Of a stretch of DNA of 64,000 bases, positions 40,535 to 47,740 are shown in pieces (positions within the stretch are counted from its first letter, which is position 1; every line of letters starts with the position of its first letter). The notes beneath the pieces are model-generated. The model was given only the letters and a program-made list of their open reading frames with translations, ran no database searches and was not told the origin of the DNA. This stretch comes from Chitinophagales bacterium (GTDB taxonomy: Bacteria > Bacteroidota > Bacteroidia > Chitinophagales > Chitinophagaceae): assembly GCA_020636575.1 (NCBI GenBank), contig JACJXP010000005.1:107273-171272 (forward strand). The letters run 5' to 3'. The translations under genes and the position numbers were made by a program.

Positions 40535-41383
40535 CTAAATGCCGTGTATCAGCAGGGTTAGTAAGGAAGAAAAAGCCATCATACCGTCCAATACCCCCAA
40601 AAAAAGAAGATCTGATTTACTTTTAAGTGAAACAGGCATTAAGCCAGTAATGATAAGACCCGGTATCAGTAAAACAAGTACTGTCAGCAAAGAGAATCCC
40701 TGCCATCCTAAACTGATAGTGAAACCGGTAAAAATAAGCAAGGATAAAACGAGTAAAACAACTACGGTTCTTTCACTTACAAAGGTGATCAGGCTTTTTA
40801 CATTATTCCTCTTATCATCCTCCCTGTCCCGGTTGTCAAATAGTATACAAACAGAATAAATAAGAAAAAAGCGGCTGATGATAAAGAACAGGTTCCTTTT
40901 GTCAAAAGGGGCATCTGCAATGATCATAGGTAAAATGGTTGTTACATAGATCCATACGGCAGCAAGAAAGATCGTTTTACCATAAGCCACTTTGCGTAAA
41001 GCCCTGAAGATTGGATGTGGAATGGTAGGAGCTGAGTATAGAAAAGTTGCCACCATTACAGCAACGATCCACATGGCATGATGATGTAGTTTGAAGAAAA
41101 AAAATACAGTACCAACGATGCCGCTGATAAATATGAATGCCTTAATGGCCTGGTGTTTACTCAGCCAAAAGCTGCGATTGACTTGTACGACAGAATAATT
41201 CTGAAAATAATAATGAAAGCTATAGCTGGTAAGTGTTGAAAAAAAGACAAAGAACAGGTAGGGCTGATTGATTTCTGTTTCCAGTACCAATTGGTAAGTC
41301 TGTGTTACCATTAGTACAGCACAAATGGCAATATAAAGATGGCTATAAAGTAAAAAAGAGAAGTATTGTTTAAGCAATTGCAA
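40535..41383 (-). CDS. UbiA-like polytopic membrane protein, TTG start
   Basis: A 282-residue protein with eight or nine predicted membrane helices. It resembles the UbiA prenyltransferase family: the second aspartate-rich motif is present as LFDNRDREDDKRNNVKSL near residue 185, but the first motif (NDxxDxxxD) is not visible where expected (there is only YYFQNYSVVQVNR near 58). It may therefore be an enzyme with altered chemistry, or inactive. The start is TTG (or TTG two codons later); the first ATG lies within the first helix. It begins 7 nt after the lipoprotein gene and ends 27 nt before the M42 gene, so it is in the same operon. Confidence 0.72.
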   Translation of the reverse strand: MQLLKQYFSFLLYSHLYIAICAVLMVTQTYQLVLETEINQPYLFFVFFSTLTSYSFHYYFQNYSVVQVNRSFWLSKHQAIKAFIFISGIVGTVFFFFKLHHHAMWIVAVMVATFLYSAPTIPHPIFRALRKVAYGKTIFLAAVWIYVTTILPMIIADAPFDKRNLFFIISRFFLIYSVCILFDNRDREDDKRNNVKSLITFVSERTVVVLLVLSLLIFTGFTISLGWQGFSLLTVLVLLIPGLIITGLMPVSLKSKSDLLFLGVLDGMMAFSSLLTLLIHGI

Positions 41384-41390
41384 AACTTAA

Positions 41391-41843
41391 TCAGGGTTTT
41401 ATCAGCCTGATCTTGTCTGTTTCCTGGTAATCACTTCTGTTCCCTTTCATGTCTATAAATACAATACCTATTGCAGCCGTAGTATCTTTTGCTACTCCTG
41501 AAAATATTCTCAGGCCCGTATTCTGGGTATTGTATTCGTATAATATCTCGAAATCTGCTTGCCTTGTTTTTGCCGGAAGCCCAAGGCCGGAAAAAGGTAC
41601 TCTTTCAAAAGTGTCAACTAATGTTTCAGTGGTTCCGTTGAAATATTTGCGAATGATCAGGGCAGTATCTACATCACCTTCCTGGTCGGTATATTTTCCT
41701 TCAATAGTGATAATAGCCCCGCTAACAACTGTGCCAGGCGAAATAGACTTGATTTTTACCTGGGGAGTAGTGGTAAACTTATCTTTGTTGCAACTGACAG
41801 CAACAACCAATAGAGTGATCAGCAGGGATTGAATCAATTTCAT
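41391..41843 (-). CDS. Putative lipoprotein
   Basis: A 150-residue lipoprotein: MKLIQSLLITLLVVAVSCNKDK carries a lipobox (VAVSC) with the acylated Cys at residue 18. The rest looks like one immunoglobulin-type beta domain (VKIKSISPGTVVSGAIITIEGKYTDQEGDVDTALI), with no enzyme motif. The ATG ending at 41843 is clearly right, because the longer frame adds 25 residues before the signal peptide. A consensus -7 element precedes it, so it seems to be the first gene of the 41.8-35.7 kb operon. Role unknown; it may be a surface or periplasmic accessory protein. Confidence 0.82.
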   Translation of the reverse strand: MKLIQSLLITLLVVAVSCNKDKFTTTPQVKIKSISPGTVVSGAIITIEGKYTDQEGDVDTALIIRKYFNGTTETLVDTFERVPFSGLGLPAKTRQADFEILYEYNTQNTGLRIFSGVAKDTTAAIGIVFIDMKGNRSDYQETDKIRLIKP

Positions 41844-41863
41844 GACAAGGGTATTGTTGTATT

Positions 41864-41871
41864 CAAATTTA
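41864..41871 (-). promoter_or_regulatory. -7 promoter element of the 41.8-35.7 kb operon
   Basis: On the minus strand TAAATTTG, an exact TAnnTTTG match, lies 20 nt upstream of the lipoprotein ATG. It is the best promoter for the seven-gene run. No TTTG was found at -33. Confidence 0.5.
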
Positions 41872-41897
41872 CAGTTTTTTATTTGTAACCTACAGCC

Positions 41898-42878
41898 GTG
41901 AAGGATCATTGGAGTCATAAAATTTTCAAAACAAACGAAAAAAGCTTTATGCCATTGGCCCTGGAAGTTTTCCGTTTTCAGTATGCGGAAAACCCCGTAT
42001 ACCGGGCTTATGCAGATGCTTTGGGGATAGATATGTATTCTGTATCAGCTTTGACACAGATACCCTTTTTGCCTATTAGTTTTTTTAAAAACAGGAAAGT
42101 AGTTACAACGAGGTTTGAGCCGGAAGCTGTATTCAGAAGTAGTGGTACCACTGGTATGATCACATCACACCATCATGTCAAAAACCTGGGATTATACCGG
42201 GAAAGTTTTACTGCTGCATTTGCATCTTTCTATGGTTCACCAAAGGATCACTGTATCATCGGGCTGTTGCCTTCCTACCTGGAAAGAATGGATTCCTCAC
42301 TGGTTTATATGGTCAAATGCCTTATTGAAGAAAGCGGCGATCCCAAAAGTGGTTTTTACCTGGATGAGTATGAAAGATTGCAACAGGTTTTGAAGGAAAG
42401 GGAACAGGCCGGGCAGAAAACGTTATTAATAGGGGTCACATTCGCTTTACTGGATTTTGCGGAGAGGTTTCCTTTAAAGATGGAACATACGATTGTAATG
42501 GAGACCGGAGGAATGAAGGGCAGAAGAGAAGAATTAGTAAGACATGAAGTACATGAAATTCTGAAAAAGCAGTTTCAGTTAGAAACTATTCATTCGGAGT
42601 ATGGGATGACAGAATTGTTGTCACAGGCTTATTCAAAAAACGAAGGAATATTCAATAGCCCGCCGTGGATGAAGGTATTGGTGCGGGATGATGAAGATCC
42701 CTTATCGGTGAGGGCAGAAGGAAATGGTGTGCTTAATATCATTGACCTGGCAAATATATATTCCTGTTCATTTATTGCAACTGATGATGCTGGTAAATTA
42801 TATGCGGATGGCAGTTTTGAAGTTTTGGGGCGGGTTGATGGTAGCGATCTGCGGGGGTGTAGCCTTTTGACGGTTTAA
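41898..42878 (+). CDS. LuxE-like acyl-protein synthetase/adenylating enzyme
   Basis: A 326-residue member of the LuxE acyl-protein synthetase group, related to adenylate-forming enzymes. Motifs: VFRSSGTTGMITSHH (AMP-binding loop SSGTTG near residue 79-84), VMETGGMKGRREEL, EYGMTELLSQAY (E-Y-G-M-T-E motif) and DLANIYSCSFIATDDAG-KLYADG-FEVLGRVDGSDLRG at the end, the usual adenylation C-terminal block. It should activate a carboxylic acid as acyl-AMP; the acceptor is unknown. GTG start at 41898. It is divergent from the lipoprotein/UbiA-like operon with a 54-nt gap, so a functional link is possible. A tRNA-Leu terminator lies just after its stop. Confidence 0.83.
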   Translation: MKDHWSHKIFKTNEKSFMPLALEVFRFQYAENPVYRAYADALGIDMYSVSALTQIPFLPISFFKNRKVVTTRFEPEAVFRSSGTTGMITSHHHVKNLGLYRESFTAAFASFYGSPKDHCIIGLLPSYLERMDSSLVYMVKCLIEESGDPKSGFYLDEYERLQQVLKEREQAGQKTLLIGVTFALLDFAERFPLKMEHTIVMETGGMKGRREELVRHEVHEILKKQFQLETIHSEYGMTELLSQAYSKNEGIFNSPPWMKVLVRDDEDPLSVRAEGNGVLNIIDLANIYSCSFIATDDAGKLYADGSFEVLGRVDGSDLRGCSLLTV

Positions 42879-42916
42879 AAAACAAAGTCTTCTCGATATA
42901 AGTGAGAAGACTTTGT
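42877..42916 (-). terminator. Terminator of tRNA-Leu (bidirectional hairpin)
   Basis: Minus strand: ACAAAGTCTTCTC pairs with GAGAAGACTTTGT around a 9-nt loop, followed by six T. The 13-bp stem follows the 3' end of tRNA-Leu directly and may also end the LuxE-like transcript coming from the other side. Confidence 0.88.
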
Positions 42917-42997
42917 GCCCGGGACTGGATTCGAACCAGCACACCTTGCGGCGCCGCCACCTGAAGACGGTGCGTCTACCAATTTCGCCACCCGGGC
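42916..42997 (-). tRNA. tRNA-Leu (CAG)
   Basis: Minus-strand class II tRNA of 82 nt with a long variable arm (CGGCGCCGCAAGGTG). Acceptor GCCCGGG pairs with CCCGGGC, discriminator A. Anticodon stem CCGTC/GGCGG (one T-G pair) holds the loop TTCAGGT, giving anticodon CAG. T-arm CTGGTTCGAATCCAG. CCA is not encoded. Confidence 0.95.
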
Positions 42998-43025
42998 ATC
43001 CAAAAAGGGGTGCAAATATACTGGA

Positions 43026-43832
43026 CTAAACTGACACATTAAAATCTCTCAATGCATCATTCAGGCTGGTCTTGAGATCCGTACTGGCTTTTCGTTGCCC
43101 GATAATGAGGGCACAGCCTACTCCAAATTCACCGGCAGGAAACTGTTTTGTATAGGTACCGGGTATCACCACACTCCGGGCAGGCACCCTGCCTTTCATT
43201 TCCACAGGTTTGTCGCCACTTACATCAATGATCTTGGTTGATTTTGTCAATACCACATTCGCCCCAAGCACCGCTTCTTTTTCTACAATTACTCCTTCCA
43301 CCACAATACTGCGGCTACCTAAAAAACACCCGTCCTCAATAATTACGGGTGATGCCTGCAGTGGTTCCAGTACACCACCAATGCCTACGCCGCCACTTAA
43401 ATGAACGCCTTTGCCGATCTGGGCACAACTTCCCACAGTGGCCCAGGTATCCACCATAGTTCCTTCATCTACATAGGCGCCGATATTTACATAAGAAGGC
43501 ATTAGTACCACATTCTTTCCAAGAAAGGCACCATACCTGGCTACAGCATGCGGAACAGCTCTTACCCCTAATTCTTTATAATTTTTCTTTAAAAGCATTT
43601 TGTCATAAAACTCAAAAGGAGCCACATCCCAAGTCTGCATCTGCTGAATACCAAAGTACATCAGGATAGCCTGCTTTACCCATTCATTTACTACCCAGCC
43701 ATCTTCAGAAGGTGCTGCAGTTCTTAATCGGCCCTTGTCCACTTCTTCAATGACAGCTCTGACGGCATCACTGTATTTATCATCTTTCAACAATTCACGG
43801 TTATTCCATGCTTCCAGTATCAGTTCTTTCAT
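43026..43832 (-). CDS. dapD: 2,3,4,5-tetrahydropyridine-2,6-dicarboxylate N-succinyltransferase
   Basis: Second acyl-transfer step of the succinylase branch of diaminopimelate/lysine biosynthesis; cytoplasmic left-handed beta-helix trimer. The 268-residue protein shows hexapeptide repeats (VVLMPSYVNIGAYVDEGTMVDTWATVGSCAQIGKGVHLSGGVGIGG), the loop GVLEPLQASPVIIEDGCFLGSRSIVVEGV, and the ending SLNDALRDFNV. ATG start. Belongs to the same pathway as dapB at 25449. Encoded alone between tRNA-Leu and the divergent glycosyltransferase. Confidence 0.96.
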   Translation of the reverse strand: MKELILEAWNNRELLKDDKYSDAVRAVIEEVDKGRLRTAAPSEDGWVVNEWVKQAILMYFGIQQMQTWDVAPFEFYDKMLLKKNYKELGVRAVPHAVARYGAFLGKNVVLMPSYVNIGAYVDEGTMVDTWATVGSCAQIGKGVHLSGGVGIGGVLEPLQASPVIIEDGCFLGSRSIVVEGVIVEKEAVLGANVVLTKSTKIIDVSGDKPVEMKGRVPARSVVIPGTYTKQFPAGEFGVGCALIIGQRKASTDLKTSLNDALRDFNVSV

Positions 43833-43928
43833 TTTTTAAATTTTGCTGCGAAAGTAAGTCAATATCAAGATTTACAGATATGCGGGAATTAATCTGCAAA
43901 TTTGCACTGCTGCAAACAGAAAAATGCA

Positions 43929-45077
43929 ATGAATATCGGGTTTGATGCAAAAAGGGCTTTTCATAACGGAACAGGGTTGGGCCACTACAGCCGTACGCTG
44001 ATCCGCTCACTGGCAGCATATTATCCCGAAAATGAATACTACCTGTTTAACCCAAAGCCTTCATCAAGATTTTTATTGCAAGGGGATAATCTGCATGAAG
44101 TATTGCCATCTGGCATGTGGAACAAAACATTTTCATCGTTCTGGCGTAGCAGTGGCGTTAAAAAAGAGCTGAAAAAAAGAAATATAGATATCTATCATGG
44201 GCTTAGCCATGAAATACCGTTAGGTATGAATAACACAGGTATCTCTTCAGTAGTGACCATACATGACCTGATCCATGAACGTTATCCTGCACAATACAAC
44301 CCGGTTGATGTGAAAATTTATGACCGGAAGTTTCGATATGCCTGTACCCATGCGGATAAAGTGATTGCTATCAGTGAACAAACTAAAAAAGATATCATTG
44401 AGTTTTATAAAACTCCCGAAGAGAAAATAACAGTTTGCTATCAAAGTTGTAACCCAGCCTTCGGGCAGCAAATAAGTGAGGAAGAAAAGGCAGCAGTCAA
44501 AAAAGAATTCTCTTTACCTGATCAATTTTTTCTTTATGTCGGGTCGGTGATCGAAAGAAAAAATCTTTTAGGGATTTGTAAGGCATTATTTCTGCTGCGG
44601 GACCAACTGGATATTCCGCTGGTGGTGATTGGCGATGGGAAAAAATATAAACAGCAGGTAAAAGATTTTATTCTGCAGCATAATTTGCAGGATAAAGTGA
44701 TCTTTCTATCAGAGAATGAGCATGCAAAGAAATCGACAGCATTTCAAACAGCAACAAATTTTCCTGCTATTTACCAGTCAGCCATAGCCATGATCTATCC
44801 TTCTTTTTTTGAAGGCTTTGGGATCCCGGTGCTGGAAGCATCGTGGAGTCGGCTTCCGGTCATTACATCCAATATATCCTGTTTGCCTGAAGCAGGTGGT
44901 GAAGGGGCTTACTATGTGAACCCCGCCATTGCAGAAGAAATAGCTGAAGGAATGATGAGCATTTATAGTGATCAGCAACTGGCGGCTGATATGAAACAAA
45001 AAGGATGGCAGCATGCACAAAAGTTTGCACCTGAAATTTGTGCAGCTAATGTTATGAAAGTATATAAAAGTTTATGA
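43929..45077 (+). CDS. Glycosyltransferase, GT4 family
   Basis: A 382-residue retaining glycosyltransferase of the GT-B fold. The N-terminus MNIGFDAKRAFHNGTGLGHYSRTLI is a typical donor-acceptor loop (G-x-G-x-Y), the middle has HDLIHERYPAQYN and SEQTKKDIIEFYKTPEEKITV, and the C-terminal donor-binding region has YPSFFEGFGIPVLEA (E-x-[FY]-G-x-P-x-x-E) near residue 292. No membrane helices. The ATG at 43929 is chosen; the frame upstream adds nine residues from a short Lys-rich run. Likely role in exopolysaccharide, LPS or glycoprotein sugar transfer. It overlaps the next gene by ATGA. Confidence 0.9.
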   Translation: MNIGFDAKRAFHNGTGLGHYSRTLIRSLAAYYPENEYYLFNPKPSSRFLLQGDNLHEVLPSGMWNKTFSSFWRSSGVKKELKKRNIDIYHGLSHEIPLGMNNTGISSVVTIHDLIHERYPAQYNPVDVKIYDRKFRYACTHADKVIAISEQTKKDIIEFYKTPEEKITVCYQSCNPAFGQQISEEEKAAVKKEFSLPDQFFLYVGSVIERKNLLGICKALFLLRDQLDIPLVVIGDGKKYKQQVKDFILQHNLQDKVIFLSENEHAKKSTAFQTATNFPAIYQSAIAMIYPSFFEGFGIPVLEASWSRLPVITSNISCLPEAGGEGAYYVNPAIAEEIAEGMMSIYSDQQLAADMKQKGWQHAQKFAPEICAANVMKVYKSL

Positions 45078-45643
45078 CAGATTTTAGTGACGATATAGAA
45101 AAATGTCTTACAGTTTTACGAAGCGGCGGGTTGATCCTTTATCCTACTGATACGGTCTGGGGTATCGGCTGTGACGCTACAAATGAACAGGCCGTTGAAA
45201 AGATCTATCAGCTGAAACAACGACCCGGAACAAAAGCGATGATCATACTGGTGGCAGAGGAACGGGATGTATTACAGCATGTGGCGGCGCCTGACCTGCA
45301 GGTTTTTGATTACCTGGAGGCAACCACAAAACCTACAACCGTTATTTATGAAGGTGCTATCGGGTTGGCGGGAAATTTATTGGCTGAAGATGGCAGCATA
45401 GCCATTCGTATCTGTAAGGACGAATTTTGCAGACATCTCATAAAACGCTTTCGAAAACCCTTGGTCTCCACTTCTGCTAATATATCAGGCGATGTGCCTC
45501 CGGCTTCTTTTGCTGGTATAAACGAAAAGATCAAAAATGGAGTGGAGTATATCGTACTGCATAAACAAAATGAAGAAAATACGGCTCAGCCTTCTTCGGT
45601 TATCAAATGGGAAAATGGAAAAGTAAGCATCATTCGCCCCTGA
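45074..45643 (+). CDS. tsaC: L-threonylcarbamoyladenylate synthase
   Basis: Makes threonylcarbamoyl-AMP from threonine, bicarbonate and ATP, the first step of the universal t6A37 tRNA modification; cytoplasmic. A 189-residue YrdC/Sua5-domain protein: ILYPTDTVWGIGCDATNE near residue 20, LKQRPGTKAMIILVAE (KxR binding), the PTTVIYEG strand and VSTSANISGDVPPASF near 130. It is the short form without the Sua5 extension. ATG overlaps the glycosyltransferase stop by 4 nt (ATGA), showing co-transcription. Followed by cca and miaA, giving a run of tRNA maturation genes. Confidence 0.92.
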   Translation: MTDFSDDIEKCLTVLRSGGLILYPTDTVWGIGCDATNEQAVEKIYQLKQRPGTKAMIILVAEERDVLQHVAAPDLQVFDYLEATTKPTTVIYEGAIGLAGNLLAEDGSIAIRICKDEFCRHLIKRFRKPLVSTSANISGDVPPASFAGINEKIKNGVEYIVLHKQNEENTAQPSSVIKWENGKVSIIRP

Positions 45644-45680
45644 TTCCTGTTTCTTGAAGTATCAGTTAACTTTGCCCGGT

Positions 45681-47105
45681 ATGGATATAGCATGTTCAGA
45701 AAGGGAAATGGAGTTGATCCATAAAGTTGCTACAGCCGCAAGTACATTGGGGCTGGAAACTTTTCTCATTGGTGGGTTTGTGCGGGATAAAATGCTGGAC
45801 AGGCCTTCCAAGGATGCGGATTTTGTTTGCGTTGGTGACGCCATTACACTGGCAAAAGAAACAGCAAAACAATTTTCCCCTGTTCCTAAGGTTGATTATT
45901 TTAAAAATTTTGGAACGGCACATATTAAAGTAGCTGACGATTTTGATATTGAATTTGTCGGCGCCAGGAAAGAAAGCTACAGCCATAATTCACGGAAACC
46001 AGAAGTGGAACCGGGAACGATAGAAGATGATCAAAACAGGCGGGACTTTACCATTAATGCTCTGGCAATAAGCCTGGATAAGAACAATTTTGGAAAACTG
46101 ATCGATCCTTTTAACGGAGTAAAAGACCTGGAAGATAAAATTATCCGTACCCCACTTGAACCAGCGCAAACATTCAGTGATGATCCATTACGGATGATGC
46201 GGGCTATCCGTTTTGCTGCACAACTCGGATTCGCCATTGAAGAAATAACATGGCAGGGAATTATTGATAATGCAGAAAGAATAAAAATTGTTTCCGGGGA
46301 AAGAATTGCTGATGAATTGAATAAAATGCTGCTTTCGCCAAAACCTTCCGTAGGATTTGACTTGCTTTATAAATCAGGATTGTTGAAAATAATTTTTCCA
46401 CCAATGGTGGAACTGGCAGGTGCCGAATATAAAGATGGAATGGGGCATAAGGATAATTTCTATCATACCCTGCAGGTGATGGATAATCTCGCCAAATATT
46501 CTGATGATCTTTGGTTGCGCTGGGCTGCAGTATTGCATGATATTGCCAAGCCGGCTACCAAGCGGTTTGAGGAAGGACAAGGGTGGACATTTCATGGGCA
46601 TGAAGTGGTGGGTGGCCGAATGGTACCAAAGATATTTGCCCGTTTAAAGCTTCCACAGAATGAAAAAATGCAGTTTGTAAAAAAAATGGTGGAACTGCAT
46701 CTTCGTCCTATCAGTCTTACCAAAGAAAACATAACAGATTCCGCTATTCGCCGGTTGCTTTTTGATGCAGGTGATGATTTTGATTCACTCATGTTGCTTT
46801 GTGAAGCAGATATCACTTCCAAGAACAAGCAAAAAGTGAAGCGTTACCTGGAAAATTTTCAACTGGTCAGGCAGCGTTGTAAAGAAGTGGAAGAGAAAGA
46901 TCATGTCCGTAACTGGCAACCACCCATCTCTGGCGAAATGATCATGGAAACATTTGGTATACCACCTTCAAAAAATGTAGGTGTTATAAAAGATGCATTA
47001 AAAGACGCTATGCTGGATGGTATTATCCCTAATACTTTTGAAGCAGCTCATGCCTTTATGCTTGAAAAGGGTAAGGAGTTAGGTTTGACGAGTATAAAAG
47101 CATAA
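45681..47105 (+). CDS. cca: CCA tRNA nucleotidyltransferase with HD domain
   Basis: Adds or repairs the 3' CCA of tRNAs, needed here because two of the three tRNAs in the window lack encoded CCA. A 474-residue class II enzyme: LIGGFVRDKMLDR (GG...RD loop), DADFVCVGD (catalytic DxD), RRDFTINALAI and DPLRMMRAIRFAAQLGF in the head/neck, then an HD phosphohydrolase domain (LHDIAKPATKRFE, FHGHEVVGGRM). I start at the ATG at 45681; a TTG at 45654 in the same frame would add nine residues. It lies between tsaC and the pRiA4b-like gene, 17 nt before the latter. Confidence 0.93.
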   Translation: MDIACSEREMELIHKVATAASTLGLETFLIGGFVRDKMLDRPSKDADFVCVGDAITLAKETAKQFSPVPKVDYFKNFGTAHIKVADDFDIEFVGARKESYSHNSRKPEVEPGTIEDDQNRRDFTINALAISLDKNNFGKLIDPFNGVKDLEDKIIRTPLEPAQTFSDDPLRMMRAIRFAAQLGFAIEEITWQGIIDNAERIKIVSGERIADELNKMLLSPKPSVGFDLLYKSGLLKIIFPPMVELAGAEYKDGMGHKDNFYHTLQVMDNLAKYSDDLWLRWAAVLHDIAKPATKRFEEGQGWTFHGHEVVGGRMVPKIFARLKLPQNEKMQFVKKMVELHLRPISLTKENITDSAIRRLLFDAGDDFDSLMLLCEADITSKNKQKVKRYLENFQLVRQRCKEVEEKDHVRNWQPPISGEMIMETFGIPPSKNVGVIKDALKDAMLDGIIPNTFEAAHAFMLEKGKELGLTSIKA

Positions 47106-47122
47106 TTAACTATTTTTGTTTT

Positions 47123-47686
47123 ATGGCTATTTTAAAATTCAGAGTTTATTTTGAAGAGGATGAAACGATCTACAGGGATGTTGTGATGCGGCATACTCAG
47201 TCTTTCTTAGAGCTGCATGAGACGATCCTTAAATCTTATGAGTTTGATAGTAAACACAAGGCCACATTCTATCGGAGTAATGATCACTGGCAGAGAGGAA
47301 AAGAGATCACACTGGAGGTTTACGAAGATCATGACTACCAGGCACCGCCTCTATCTATGGTAGAAACAGCGGTGGGAAGTGAGATCAGGGATCCCAACCA
47401 GCGGTTTATCTATCTCTATGATTTTAATAAGAACTGGACTTTTTTAATAGAATTGATCAATGTTTCAAAAGAAGAAAATCCGAGGATCACTTACCCGTCT
47501 GTTTCAAGGGTAGAAGGTATTGCCCCGAGCCAATATGGCACCAAAGGTTTGTTAGGTGATAAGTTTGCTGATATTGAAGAAAAATATGATCTCACCAACG
47601 TAGGTGATGGATATGGAGAAAAAGATGCTGAAGGAGAAGATATGGATACATCTGAAAGTGAAACACCTGAGGAAGAAGATCTATAA
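47123..47686 (+). CDS. pRiA4b ORF-3-like protein
   Basis: A 187-residue protein resembling plasmid pRiA4b ORF-3-type (PF07929) domains, a family of unknown function also called IS1096 passenger TnpR-like, though here there is no transposon around it. Recognisable stretch: LKFRVYFEEDETIYRDVVMRHTQSFLELHETILKSYEFDSKHKATFY, and FIYLYDFNKNWTFLIELI. The C-terminus (YGEKDAEGEDMDTSESETPEEEDL) is strongly acidic and probably disordered. It starts 17 nt after cca and is followed by a terminator before miaA, so it belongs to the tRNA-maturation run by position only. Not mobile by any sign. Confidence 0.8.
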   Translation: MAILKFRVYFEEDETIYRDVVMRHTQSFLELHETILKSYEFDSKHKATFYRSNDHWQRGKEITLEVYEDHDYQAPPLSMVETAVGSEIRDPNQRFIYLYDFNKNWTFLIELINVSKEENPRITYPSVSRVEGIAPSQYGTKGLLGDKFADIEEKYDLTNVGDGYGEKDAEGEDMDTSESETPEEEDL

Positions 47687-47708
47687 AATCGTTATGAACT
47701 GATCTGAC

Positions 47709-47735
47709 AGCCCCGCCGTAGGCGGGGTTTGTTTT
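47709..47735 (+). terminator. Rho-independent terminator before miaA
   Basis: Plus-strand hairpin CCCCGCC-GTA-GGCGGGG followed by TTTGTTTT. It ends 5 nt before the miaA ATG, so miaA would need a promoter inside or just before the hairpin, or read-through. Confidence 0.85.
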
Positions 47736-47740
47736 AAACA

